A stretch of 64,000 bases of DNA from Vanilla planifolia (lineage: Eukaryota > Streptophyta > Magnoliopsida > Asparagales > Orchidaceae). Below are positions 35,301-46,800 of the stretch, piece by piece (the first letter of the stretch is position 1; the number at the start of each line of letters is the position of its first letter). Both the position numbers and the translations under genes were made by a program. The stretch is taken from contig CM043865.1 in NCBI GenBank assembly GCA_023846275.1, positions 6,684,068 through 6,748,067 on the forward strand. The letters run 5' to 3'. Under the pieces are notes generated by a model. It was given only the letters and a program-made list of their open reading frames with translations. It was not told the origin of the DNA and made no database searches.

Positions 35301-35900
35301 GGTCTTTGGCTCGGATGCTGCTCCGACAAACGTGGTTCTTTCTCCTCCGCTTCCGCTTATGGTATTTTCTGCGCAACATCTATCCCCCCGGTCCCCAAGA
35401 GATACAACCACAATAAACTTATTTGGCACAAAAGAATTCCGTTAAAAGTCTCCATATTGGTGTGGAGAGTACTCAACAACGCACTACCATTACCACACAG
35501 AATACAGTCTATTGGCATCTCTCTCGCTCCAAAGTGCCCCTCTTGTCCTCAGATTGATACCTTGGAGCACATCTTCTGGCATTGTTCGATCACCAAATCT
35601 ACATGGACTTGGTTTGAACGTCGCCTCGACATTGACATTAAGTGGCCATCTCTTCCCCGGATTTTCAGTTGGTGGTCCCACAAATCAATTATCAACTCCT
35701 TAGCCTTCTCAATCCCAGCATCAATATGCTGGATGGCCTGGAAAAATTGGAATTCAGCAACCCAAGATGGTAAAGGGGCTACTCCTGATCGCTTCCTATG
35801 GGCTACTCAAAAGTTCATAGCCAATCTCTATTTACTTAGACCGTCTGGTCAACTGTTCAGTGCAGAAATTATCTCCCTTACTAAACTGGGGCTCATGTAG
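32392..35900 (+). pseudogene. LINE ORF2 (endonuclease - reverse transcriptase - zf-RVT), one frameshift
   Basis: ATG at 32392 opens the apurinic-like endonuclease. N8 (SWNIRG), E37 (LLEP), Y104 (SAVYG), D136 and N138 (GDFN), D195 (LDYF) and S220-D221-H222 (SDHAPI) are all present. The frame ends at TAA near 33579. The rest continues in the -1 frame to TAG at 35900, so one base is missing (or two gained) around 33556-33563, where GDEG should run into LENLLINHF. The second part has RT motifs LKLDFKAAFD, GVRQGDPLSP and the catalytic FADD (34449-34460). A C-terminal zf-RVT domain follows (HKRIPLKVSILVWR, CPSC, EHIFWHC). No RNase H domain is seen, which is common in this plant lineage. All catalytic residues seem intact. 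The single frameshift probably inactivates this copy. Confidence 0.93.
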
Positions 35901-35942
35901 TTCCTAGCTCCTTGTAGCTTGGAAAACTCTTGTACCTTTTGC

Positions 35943-35945
<3 letters not shown>

Positions 35946-35979
<34 letters not shown>
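35946..35979 (+). repeat. Poly(A) tail of the LINE
   Basis: About 34 consecutive A follow GTACCTTTTGCCTT, the short 3' UTR end. It ends at the target duplication. Confidence 0.93.
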
Positions 35980-35983
<4 letters not shown>

Positions 35984-35988
35984 GAGCG
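35980..35988. repeat. 3' target-site duplication of the LINE
   Basis: CCTTGAGCG directly follows the A run and is identical to 30982-30990. Confidence 0.9.
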
Positions 35989-37681
35989 AATTTTTCTATT
36001 ACATTCTCTTCATCACACCAGTTTTTGTATTCCATAATCAAGTTTTTGTATTCCATAATAGATTTTAAAACATAATTAAAAAGAACTAATCATATTCCAA
36101 AAATACATTTATAAATTAAAAAAAATAATATAACAAAAAAGAATCCTAATCTCTTCTTTATATTATGTGTCAAATACTTTTGGATTAAAACTTAATTAAT
36201 TTATGAATCTTGACAAATTAAATGTCAATAAAAGACATTATTCTGTTCCAATCAAATAAAAAATTGAGCTAATGAACAACTAGATTCTTCTTTATATTAC
36301 AATTTTTTCGAAGTACTTTAATGACAACGAATAAGTCTTTCGTTAAAAATAAAGTTTCATCAAAGAGAATTAAATTTGAATAGATACCTTCACTAAATCA
36401 TACCTATCTAATCAATACTTAATTTGTCTTTAAATTATTTTTATTTTTTTTTTATTTTTTTGATCCTTTCATAATTAGGTTGATAAAACATTGGAAAAAT
36501 GCTTTCTCATGAACTACTCTTAAAAACATATTTTTAACAACAATTTTATTAATAAGTTTCATCACAACAACAACTATTGACAAAGCATATCATTGTTTAA
36601 GTCATTAATGAACATGTGCAATGATGCCATACCCTCCTCCTAAATCCCACCCTTTGCCAATGTTGACTTGGTGTTTTATATTCTTATTTGTGTTAGTGGA
36701 GAGATTATCTCATCTAGGATTTGTTTATTGGAATTTAATTAAAAAAAAATCACTTTCATCAAAAGAAATTCTTAACAATGTATTATCATTTGCATAAGTT
36801 TTTTTAGGATAATTTATTTTTATAACTTTTCAAGGTGGATGCAAATATCAATATTTTTTATAGAAAATGTTAATAATATTAAAATAATATATATTTTTTG
36901 GATAATCCATGCAATTATCATCTAATTTTACCTATCCTTTGTTGAATCCAATGGTGTTGACGTAGAAATGTTATGCATGAAAAGCATGTTTTTTATATTA
37001 CTGCATTAAATGACAACAAGAAAACAAGTTTAGCCATTATAATCATAAAGGTTTTATAGGTTGTTCCCCAAGCTAAGCAAGAGTATCCTTGGTAGCTATG
37101 AAGGATAGCACTTTGGTGCGAGAAAATGAACTAATGGAGACCAAATTAATTATAAAAAAAATTGATTTATTTATTTACTACTCATAATAATTATGTACAA
37201 ATGAAAAAAAAATTTTGTTACACATTGTGCTTTTGCGATTTATCTTTACAAAGGAGTTTTCTCTTTTAAACTTTTTTTGGAGTTCATCTTTTTATGTTTT
37301 TTTTTCCTATTCCTTTTCTTGTGTTGATAAGGCTTATAATGAGGAAAAAATTACTAACAAGACTTATGTCGAAGAATGCATCTTTTAATAGAGTATTGTA
37401 TTTTCGTCTCAAGTGAGATTTTATATTGAGCTGTTTCACTCAATTTAATTTCTTTTTTGTTATTTTTATATAATTATTATTTATATAATTTTTTTTAATA
37501 ATGTAATGTTTATGAATAATTTTATCTTTTATATTATATTCTAATAATTAAAAATCAAACATTATTATATTTTTATACATATTCTTAGCTTAATATTTTC
37601 TTATTATATTTATATCTCACTACATTTTTTTATTGTAACTATTTAAACCAAAGAAGTTTAAACAATTATTTAGCACTTGTT
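35989..37681. other. AT-rich intergenic sequence, nothing recognised
   Basis: There are no exons or element ends between the LINE and the copia element. A short segment near 37040-37130 looks slightly protein-like but cannot be assigned. Confidence 0.45.
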
Positions 37682-37686
37682 TATTG

Positions 37687-38224
37687 TGTTGACCTCATAA
37701 ACAATGCTTTAATTTTTTTTTATGATAATAATTCAATTAAGTATTTTACAAATAGGTCAACTAACTTTGTTTGTAGGTATCACAAGTGACCAAGATTGAA
37801 AGAAGGGTAGTTCTTTTTCGATCAAAACTAATTAGTTAAAATGGAAAAAGTAATATAAGTTGAATAAAGGATTATTAGAATTTGAAAAGAGTCAAGAGCT
37901 TAAATAGTCGTGATGATTATCTATTGATTGCAACATAGGAGTGATTTGATAATAGATCTTATGTATGTTGCTTAGGGATGGATGTAGGTTTGGGATTGAG
38001 CCAAACCACCTAAAAATATTGGTCTTACAAATTTTCCTTATTCTTTAGATTTGTTTTTACTTGTACTTATAAAGAATAAAGTTGTACAACTTATTTTCTT
38101 TGAACTAAATAACATTGTTTTAGATATTGTAAAGGATCTTATAAAAGCTTTTAAAATCTTAATTTTTGTTTTTTTATTACATCACCAATTCAACCCTCTT
38201 TTTTGGTCTACCTTGGACCCAATA
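37687..38224 (+). repeat. 5' LTR of the copia element (538 bp)
   Basis: It aligns with the two ends of the 3' LTR, for example AATGCTTTAA, TTTGTTTGTAG, GAGTCAAG, TTTGATAATAG, GGATGTAG/GGACGTAG, ATTGTAAAGGAT and ATCACCAATTCAAC. Its terminal CA is mutated to TA. Confidence 0.82.
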
Positions 38225-38689
38225 AGTGGAATTTGAGCCAATAGTTTGATCTATTCTAACAAACAATGGGTGATCCAAATTAATTCATTTTTACCAAGGT
38301 CATTATTTGTTAAGGATAATCCATTAGCAAACCATATCAATTGGAGTTTTCTAGTTTCAACTATCACTAATTAATAAGATATCATTTGCATTTAAAAAAA
38401 AATGTGTATGTTATGTTATTTACAGTCCATAGACATTTACATTTGGCATATGATCCAAATAGGGTACCCTTTATCAATGAAGCTAGTAGATGACAACAAG
38501 GTACAAAAACCCCACTCTAATGTACCCAAACTCTAGGTGTTTACATGAAGGTTTGCATGTTGAATATAGACAAGAAAAATCTAGGATAAACTTATTATTT
38601 CATATAAAGAAACAAGTCAGGTAAAGAAGTCCCACATAAACATGTTAACCCATGAGTTAACATGTAGATTGAAGTATCAATTTCTAACA

Positions 38690-39490
38690 TAAAGAATAGA
38701 TTCTCTAATGTTATGAATGATTTGTTCACACTCAAATTTGTTTTTTCAAACTATGAAATAGTTAGTAAGGTATGTTGATTTACTTTGATTCTAAACTATG
38801 AGCTAGTTAATAAGGATTCATTCTCTGAGTTAATACAAATGTATGTTGATTTATTTGATAAGCATGAAGAACTTGTTAAGGAGTTTAATGACTATATTAG
38901 GCTATTTGAATAATTACAACTAGTAGCTTCAAAGGTGAATATAGAAAAGCCTATAACTAATTCTATATCCATTTCTAAAGAAAATTCAAATTTGAGAAAA
39001 TATCTTGCTAGTCTTGAATGTGAACATATTTCATGTAAACAAAATATTGTGTCTTGTAATTCTATGCCTTTTAATCACAAAACATGTAGCTTTAAATAAG
39101 AAAGTTTTTTCTTATAATAGTGGTTTATGTTTTTATAATTTTAAATCGAGCATCAAATGTTTTTTTAATCATATTGAACAATTTGCATTCATTTTTTCAA
39201 TTAAAAAGTTTATTGTAGTGAATAATCATACTTTTAATTAGCCAATTAAGAATATTGTAGATAGTAAATATATGAACAATCTAGGTGGACCTAATTTAGT
39301 TTGGGTTCCTAAGTTTAATTCGTGATTGTTTGATATTATAGATATGCCTCCAAAAAGAGATCAAGGGATGCAAGTGAAAAGCAATGGATGTTAAAGACAA
39401 ACGATTAGAGATGAGGGAAAAATATTAATCATGTCATTGAAGGATGAAGGATTTGTTACACTTGGAGATAACTCCAAGAAAAATTGTTTT
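38690..39490 (+). pseudogene. Copia gag C-terminus / protease remnant
   Basis: Forward frames with stops give a Lys/Glu-rich gag-like stretch, then GGPNLVWVPKF, and further on SLKDEGFVTLGDNSKKN. These are blocks that bracket the gag-protease junction and protease region in plant copia polyproteins. The protease Asp-Ser-Gly is not preserved. Similarity to integrase or RT does not follow. Confidence 0.72.
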
Positions 39491-39499
39491 AGATGCTTA

Positions 39500-40010
39500 A
39501 CACTAAAAATTTAGGATTATGGTATCACAAGAATGAGTTATCTCAAAGCCTCATATAATATAGTGATGTTAATTATGCAAGATGTAGAGTAGATAGGAAA
39601 AGTACATTTAGAGTTTGTAGTTTTTTTGGCACTCCTTAGTCTTATGGTCTAGCAAGAAATAAGGGGCTACTGCACTCTTCCTTGAAGATAAATATGTAGC
39701 CATAGATGGATGAGGAATATAATTCTATGGTTAAAATGATAACTTGAGGATTTTGGCTTACACCCACAAAAAAAAACTCCCATTAAATGTGATGATATAA
39801 TTACAATATATTTAACAAAGAATCTTGTTTAACATTTTATGACTAAACATGTAAAGATTAGATATTACTTCATTAGGGATCATATGGATAAAAAAATATA
39901 AACATTCAGTTTCTGTCTACCAATGAGTAATTATTTCACATCTTTATAAAGCCTTTTAGCAAGGACAATTTTTATAATATTAGGAAATTATTGGGCATGA
40001 TAAACCCCTT
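39500..40010 (+). pseudogene. Copia RNase H end of pol
   Basis: NLGLWYHKNE, YSDVNYARCRVDRKSTFRV, RHHFIRDH-like and the KPLF...NIRKLLGMINPF-like end match the last part of copia pol in order, with stops and shifts. It directly follows the protease remnant, showing that integrase and reverse transcriptase were deleted (junction near 39490-39500). Confidence 0.78.
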
Positions 40011-40220
40011 TTCTTAAGGTGCATTTTCATGATGATGAAAGCAAGCAAGAAACTCTAGGCTTAAGTTTAAAGGGAGTTCCTTGAGTGAGGAGGAGCTCAT
40101 CCATGTATTTTATTTACCTAAAATCAAACTTTACTAGATTATCTAGTATATTCTTTTTTCTTGCACTTATTAGGTATATCATAAACTTAGTTGATTTGTT
40201 AGCATTAAATAGTAGGAGAT

Positions 40221-41787
40221 TGTTATCCCCATGAGTAATGCTTTAAGTTTTCTATTGATAATAACTAATTAAGTAGTTCACTAATTGATGATATAATTTT
40301 GTTTGTAGATAAGATAGGTGATCAAGATTAGAAGAAGAGCAACTCATTTAAAATCAAATCCAACTAGTTGGTAATAGATGAAGTACTACATGTTAAAGAA
40401 AGGGTGACAAAATTAGTAAGAGTCAAGGGCTTACGTGAATTGAGTTAGAGTATTTCTCTATTTATAAATTAAGGTAACTTGTAACTTAATCATATTGTAT
40501 TAAATTCATACATAATTTTTAATTTCATTCTATTTTAAAGAGTTAAAAACTTGTATAACTAAATGTAATATATGATTATATATCTCACACTATGATTAGT
40601 ACTTTATGAAGTACATGATTAAAAAAACACATTATTCTGTCTAGTATATTCCTGACATTTGGTGTCATCAGATGGTATATCTCATAATCAAACTATAAGA
40701 TGTATCTATTATTTTTAAATTTAATTGATCAAACTATTTAATGAATAAAATGATTTTATGTAATTAAGAGACATGGGAAACTAAAGAATTTAGATAATAT
40801 GATATAATTCTATTATACAATACAAAGAGAAGCTTGGAATTTTTCCAAAAATTTAAAATGAAATAACTATAAAAAGAGAGAACAATGATTATTATATTGT
40901 ATAATATGTTGCATTGAATTGTACAACTATTCTAATAATCAACTCTCAAATTAATGAATCTATTTAGAAAAAAAAATTATATATTATAAAAATATTTTGA
41001 TAGATCATATTGTCAATTCATTTTACTTAAATAAAAATTGAGAAATCATATTATATATTAATATTATTTTGTACCAATCAGAATGCATAAAATATAAATA
41101 TTAGGTAGTATAATCACCATTTTAATTGTAGCAAAAATATTTGAAAAGAGTCCTTAGAAGGTGTTAATCAATCATTAAAAACTTAACTATAAAATATTCA
41201 AATAGCTTACGTTCAAATAGATTTTAAATAGTGAGAGTAAGATTCAAAGCTTTTGATACACTTTGAAAAAGGCATAGAATACTAGTTTTATCTTTTTAGT
41301 CTTCTCCTACAAAGATTCAAAGCATTAATTGTGCATCTTATTATATTTTTTTTACTTAAGTCATAGTTATCCAATATTTAATTTACTATTTTATATGTTC
41401 TCTATGTTTGGTTTACTTTTTCTTATCTAAGCTTTGGGTCTTGGATGTGTAAAGCTATTATCTTTATTTCTAGGCAATGAATATAGGGTTGGTTAAGTTA
41501 TGATTGAAGTAATTTGATAATAGTACTTAAGCAAGTTGCTTAAAAATGGACGTAGACTTAGCTTTGAGTCAAACTGTCTATAAATATTACTCTTGTAAAT
41601 TTTCTTTATTTTATGGAATTGGTTTTGCTTGAATTACTTACAAAGAATCAAGTTTACAACTTAATTTGTTAGAACTAAATAATCTTGTTTTGAATATTGT
41701 AAAGGATAGAATAAGAAAGTCTCGATTTTTGTTTTGTTATTATATCACCAATTCAACTACCCTTCTTGCTGCACCTTGGATGTAATA
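40221..41787 (+). repeat. 3' LTR of the copia element, interrupted by about 1 kb
   Basis: The left part (40221 to about 40450) and right part (about 41472-41787) match the 5' LTR. The middle does not. TATTTCT occurs at both edges of the foreign segment (40451-40457 and 41465-41471), a possible target duplication of a nested insertion of unknown class. Confidence 0.75.
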
Positions 41788-43380
41788 TGTTGAATTATTA
41801 CACATATTAAGTAAGTGCTTTAAGAAATTATTTTAACAAATTGAATTTAAAAAGTCGTTCAAGCAAAAAAGTTTTTAAAAAAATGATATGTTGATTGCTC
41901 TATTATTAAAAATCACTTTTATAAAGACTTTAAGTAAATTTATTTTTAAATTTTTTGAAAATAGAAATATCAATTAATAGTAATAATATTTAGTAAGAAT
42001 AAAATATTCTTTGTACCTCTAATGAAATGTTATTCATAGCTGTCTCTGATTAAAGAATTAGAGTTTATTATTTTTTATTTTTTGCATGATTTCATGATAA
42101 TGCTTTTAACTAATATATTCTTAAAAGCTAATACTAAATTAAAGATATTTAATTCAATAGCTTTTTTTTAAAACAATAATATAATTGTCCATCCATTGAA
42201 CTGACTATTTCCCTACCCTTTTAATAATTTTCTAAAAAGTTTAATTTAGATTATCCAGATTACCCTTTCACTATATCCTTAATGATTTCTCCATATATTT
42301 TAAGGCTCTTAATCTTATCGTTTGACAATAGGCTGTTTCCTACTTTAAAAATAGTACTCTAAATGGACAGATATAAAACTTTATTTCATAAATACACAAA
42401 CAATAATAGCATTTTATATATTTTCCACTTAATAAATTTAAGAATATCAATTGATGAAGTGACCATTGTTTTGATTGGAAAGCTTAAAAAGCACAAATTA
42501 GTTTAATAACATGGCATAAATTGCCATGGTTTTAACCAAAATATGTATTAATAGCTTAGATTTATTCATTAGAAAAAATGTTAATATAGGTTCATTTTAC
42601 AATGAAAGAAAAGAGAAAAAAAAATTTTAGAAAATAAAAAAACTTTTAATAATATGACTTCAATGCTTCATTAAACTAATTTATGTTTAAAAGAAATGAA
42701 AGAAATAAAATATATCTTAAAAATTTTGTGAAAGTTGAGAATTGGAGCTTTTATTGGATATAGGTTTTTTGAACCATTGGCTTTGGAGCTTTGAAAACAC
42801 TTGTTAGGAGAATTTTATTAATGGCATATGGGCACTAAGAAATTATAAATCTTTTATAGAGGTTTTGTCTTAGTAGTCCTGTGGATTGGAATAATGGAGT
42901 GTTGCATGTATATTTGAAAGAAATCTTATATTCTATGTCACCTTAGGGTTTATCTAATGGTTGTATAATGAAAAAAAAAACAATAGAATAGTTTGTTTTG
43001 GCTTCACCTTTTCATCAAAAATTGTAATTTCTTATCAAGCATGGTTGCACACATTTGGATTATGATCTAGAATCTTTTAGGTTATGATCCAAAGCTTATA
43101 ATTTCCATTAAATTCTTCTCCTCTTTTGGTTGTAAGATTTCAATTTTTCCTCACTTATCAATTTTTGATATTAGAGTCCTCTCTATTAACATTAGTATTA
43201 AACCCTAATTAAGATATACTTGCAGGATTTTCACTACAATCCAACCTAAAACATCCCACCTTTATCAATTATCATAAATATCAGAATAATTATTCATAAA
43301 TGTGAGGACATTCAATATTTTTTTCATAGACAAAGAATGATGGTATAACTTCTAGTTTTTATTTTTTATGTATATATTTG

Positions 43381-43488
<108 letters not shown>

Positions 43489-43825
43489 TATCGATTATAA
43501 GTATCAACTTATATAATTAAAAAAATATAAATTAGAACATGTACATACATGTAATTTTCATAATCATATGATGAGAGCCTCCTCATCCCCATTACCACCC
43601 AAAAGAAATAGTGAGTTGATTGCCCAATAGATAAATTCAAATAATAAATAATATTTGAATAAAATTAATAGAAATAATCAATATAAAAGAATGAATAAGA
43701 TAGAATCATTGGATCAATAACATATTGTACTTCTGATGTATATCTACAATTCACTAATACTTCGTTAAATTAAACTGAGTTTAGCTTTAGATATTCCTTT
43801 ATATGATTATTTTATTTATAAAATC

Positions 43826-43826
43826 A

Positions 43827-43860
<34 letters not shown>

Positions 43861-43870
43861 TATATATATA
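43826..43870. repeat. Compound (CA)n(CG)n(CA)n(TA)n microsatellite
   Basis: CA repeats with a GCGCGC centre pass into a TA run. Confidence 0.92.
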
Positions 43871-46800
43871 TTAATCTTTTTTCATTTTAATTCTTGAATA
43901 TTACTCTCTTATATTTTTTGTGTTTCTATCTAGAACAATGCTAGTGATGTATTATACTTTGCATAAGATCTTATTTCTTTTTTTCCTTTTCGTATAATAA
44001 CTTAATTTATTAGTAGTGTCATATTTAGTTCTTTTCATGACCCAATTTATTTATAGTGTTATATTCTTTTTTGTTCTTTTTTTGCTATATTTATTTTTTT
44101 CTTAGTGGTTACCAGTTCCATTATTTTTTTTGTTCATGTCTTGATTTATTAGGAGTGTAATATTCTTTTTTTTTCTTTTTAATCCAACAATACTTTTAGA
44201 AAAATCATATTTTATTTTTTTATTCTTTTGATTTCCTGATGGAATGATGAGGTTGTATTACCAAAAGGCTTCTTAAGCCCATTTTTATATTTATTCTACT
44301 CACTTTATATTCTTTTTTTCTTTTTTTAGGATTTTATCCTACATAACAAGAAATTTAATAATACAAATAAATATATTAATTTTAGAAATATAAAAATATA
44401 TTAAATCATATCATTTTCTTAATGTCATGTAATCATAATGTCATGCCAATACATGCCCCAAAGTTTTAATTTTATTTTAATTAAAATTATTCTTATATTA
44501 CCCAATTGATGTTTGTTTACCTAAAATCTCAACAATAGCCTTTATTCTAATATTTTATTTATTTTTTATTCCTAAATCACAAATCATATACATGTTGATT
44601 AATAATATATTATTCTATAACTATTTATAATATATTTGCATTTCCCAAGATTATTTCTTATTAATTATTTTGTTGCAATGCTATCATACCATACATTTGC
44701 AAGATTATATTGCATGATAAGCACACAATACCTCCTTCAAACCATTTGATTTTTCTCTCAAACTTTCCTTCATTGTTAAATCATATAATCTAATTCTAGT
44801 AATGTACTATGGTATAAAGTTTGATCACTAATCTTGATTATTACACCTTACAATTGCATTCAATTTCCTTTTCAACACTCTCCTTGAATTAATTGTATGG
44901 TATGAAAAAGATGAAAAAAACTCGATAGCACACAAAAAAGAGGTAAATTATAGATAAACATTTTCTTTAATCTATAACACTTAATTTGCTCAAATCTAAT
45001 ATATACATATAGTACAAGATGATCTTTGCAAGCATTTTCAAGTTTTGCCATTTCATATCATCACGTAATGGGTCTCTAACTATAATATTGATGCATCAAA
45101 TCATACATATATAGTATAAGTTTTCTTACATTATTTTTCTCATGTAGCAGTCATGCCATGGATCTATTCCTTTTCTTCTTAGTTTTGTTGGATTCTTGAA
45201 CAAATCCACACAAATTCCTTTTCAATCTCTTGGAAGCATTTTCTCTTTTGATCTTCCTTTCCCTACTTCCCTTTGGCAAAAGCTAACATTTGTAAATTTT
45301 TTAAAAAAGTGTTTCTAAACCATTGCTATCTCCTCATTTATAAGCATCCCATGTCACCTTGCATTCCTATCCATTCAACTTTTTCTACTAGTCGTATCCT
45401 TTCCTAAGAATGTCACTTCACTTCTTATCTTTTCAAATCTAATAGATTACCATTGATTGGACTCACCTACATATCAATTTTGTCTACTATTTGTTGTTTC
45501 AGGTTTTAAAAACTTTTCAATTTTTCAACATAGTATTATACAATCACTTTACTTCATAATGCAAAGTGCTTGTTATTTCTCTTCATCTTCACTTAATCAC
45601 ACCTATTATACTTATATGATTAATTTAGTCACATTTGTATAATTCACTTTAACTTATCTAGTTTAAGTATCCTCATTACATCATACTATACAATATCCAT
45701 GTATTGTACTATATGATTATCTTAGTTAAATCAACTAATTTAATCAAACTATATAATTTCTTAATATGATTTTATATGATCCAAGCCTGATTTTGTTCAT
45801 ATGTTTTTCATTTCCTCTCACTTGATTGTATTATATGATTTTTGTTATTAAGTCTTACGATCTAAATCTACTCTTACCCTTTCCAGACTTGCCCAACGTT
45901 TAGTGGCTATGTTGTGTTAAACAAATTATCATACTTATACAATGTTCTAAGTTATATTTGTTTGATCTATTTTAGCTTATTTTGCTTAGTTATTCACCTT
46001 CTATCATATTATATGATAATCTTTATAAAGCTTATTTGTTATTTCTCTCTTGATCATATTGTATGATCCACTCCTATCATATTGTGTAACATATTTTCTT
46101 TATTTATTTTTTCTTTTACCTTTTAAATCAAGTTAATATATAATTAAATATTTTATATGAAATTAACAACATCAATGTGATATGCTCATAGAACATAGAT
46201 ATTATAACAATACAGCTAATTGCAACCTCATCATGGTATTTTGTAATACAAATTTTTCCTAATGAGATCTTTAAGAAATCACTTCATTAGTATATCAAGC
46301 ATATACACTAATAATAAAAAAAATATCTATTTAAATCTATTTATAATGGTCACATCGAAGATTGGTTCTTGAAATTCATGCTTTCTTCTTCTTCCCTTCA
46401 TTTCCCAAGCACAACAACATTTTCCCAAATTTTGGATATCTTACTCTCTATTTATTCCTTTATTTGGTTGTTCCAAATGCTTTAGCAGCACCTTCTCTTA
46501 CTTTTTTCCTCTTTTAAGCTCTTAGTCAAAGCAAATTGCACTCTATTTTTCAAAAAATAATCTTGGTTATGATTTCTCTTTCTTTATACTTTAGAACAAT
46601 GCCCCTTTGCTCGCCTAGCTCTCAAATACCCTCGAAATGATGTCAAACCTCACATGGACATACCTTAGAATTCTCACCACTAAGAATTTGATAATTTCTT
46701 ATCGATTTGGTCACCCTTAGTTCAACTCTAAATCTTTGGTATGCGTTAGATTAGGATTAGAAAATTAATTAAATTCTTACTTTATTTCTTATTCAACTTT

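Larger units (their letters stand above)
30991..35979 (+). mobile_element. L1-type LINE, 5'-truncated, with poly(A) tail and target-site duplication
   Basis: A non-LTR retrotransposon of about 5 kb. It begins abruptly within ORF1, carries ORF1 (DUF4283 plus CCHC zinc knuckle) and ORF2 (APE endonuclease, reverse transcriptase, zf-RVT), then a short 3' UTR and a run of about 34 A (35946-35979). The host sequence CCTTGAGCG is present on both sides (30982-30990 and 35980-35988), and two flanking As may extend it to 11 bp. The 5' copy is preceded by TATTTT/AA, resembling the T-rich/A-rich nick sites of L1 endonucleases. Truncation at the left end, exact flanking repeats and a nearly pure A tail indicate recent insertion by target-primed reverse transcription. 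Its base composition is far more GC-rich than the flanking DNA. Confidence 0.95.
37687..41787 (+). mobile_element. Defective Ty1-copia retrotransposon with both LTRs
   Basis: Two related LTRs in direct orientation flank a short internal region. The 5' LTR (37687-38224) begins TGTTGACC and ends ACCTTGGACCCAATA. The 3' LTR (40221-41787) begins TGTTATCC and ends CACCTTGGATGTAATA. After the 5' LTR comes a degenerate initiator-Met tRNA primer site (TGGAATTTGAGCC at 38227; intact elements have TGGTATCAGAGC). Before the 3' LTR is a purine-rich tract (AGTAGGAGAT). Flanking 5-mers TATTG (37682-37686) and TGTTG (41788-41792) differ by one base, fitting an old target duplication. The internal coding is decayed and lacks integrase and most of RT. 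The 3' LTR carries an extra segment of about 1 kb. Confidence 0.85.

Noticed and set aside
31196..35703. Numerous 60-230-codon minus- and plus-frame ORFs within the LINE
   Set aside because: They are shadows of ORF1 and ORF2 in GC-rich sequence, with no own family resemblance.
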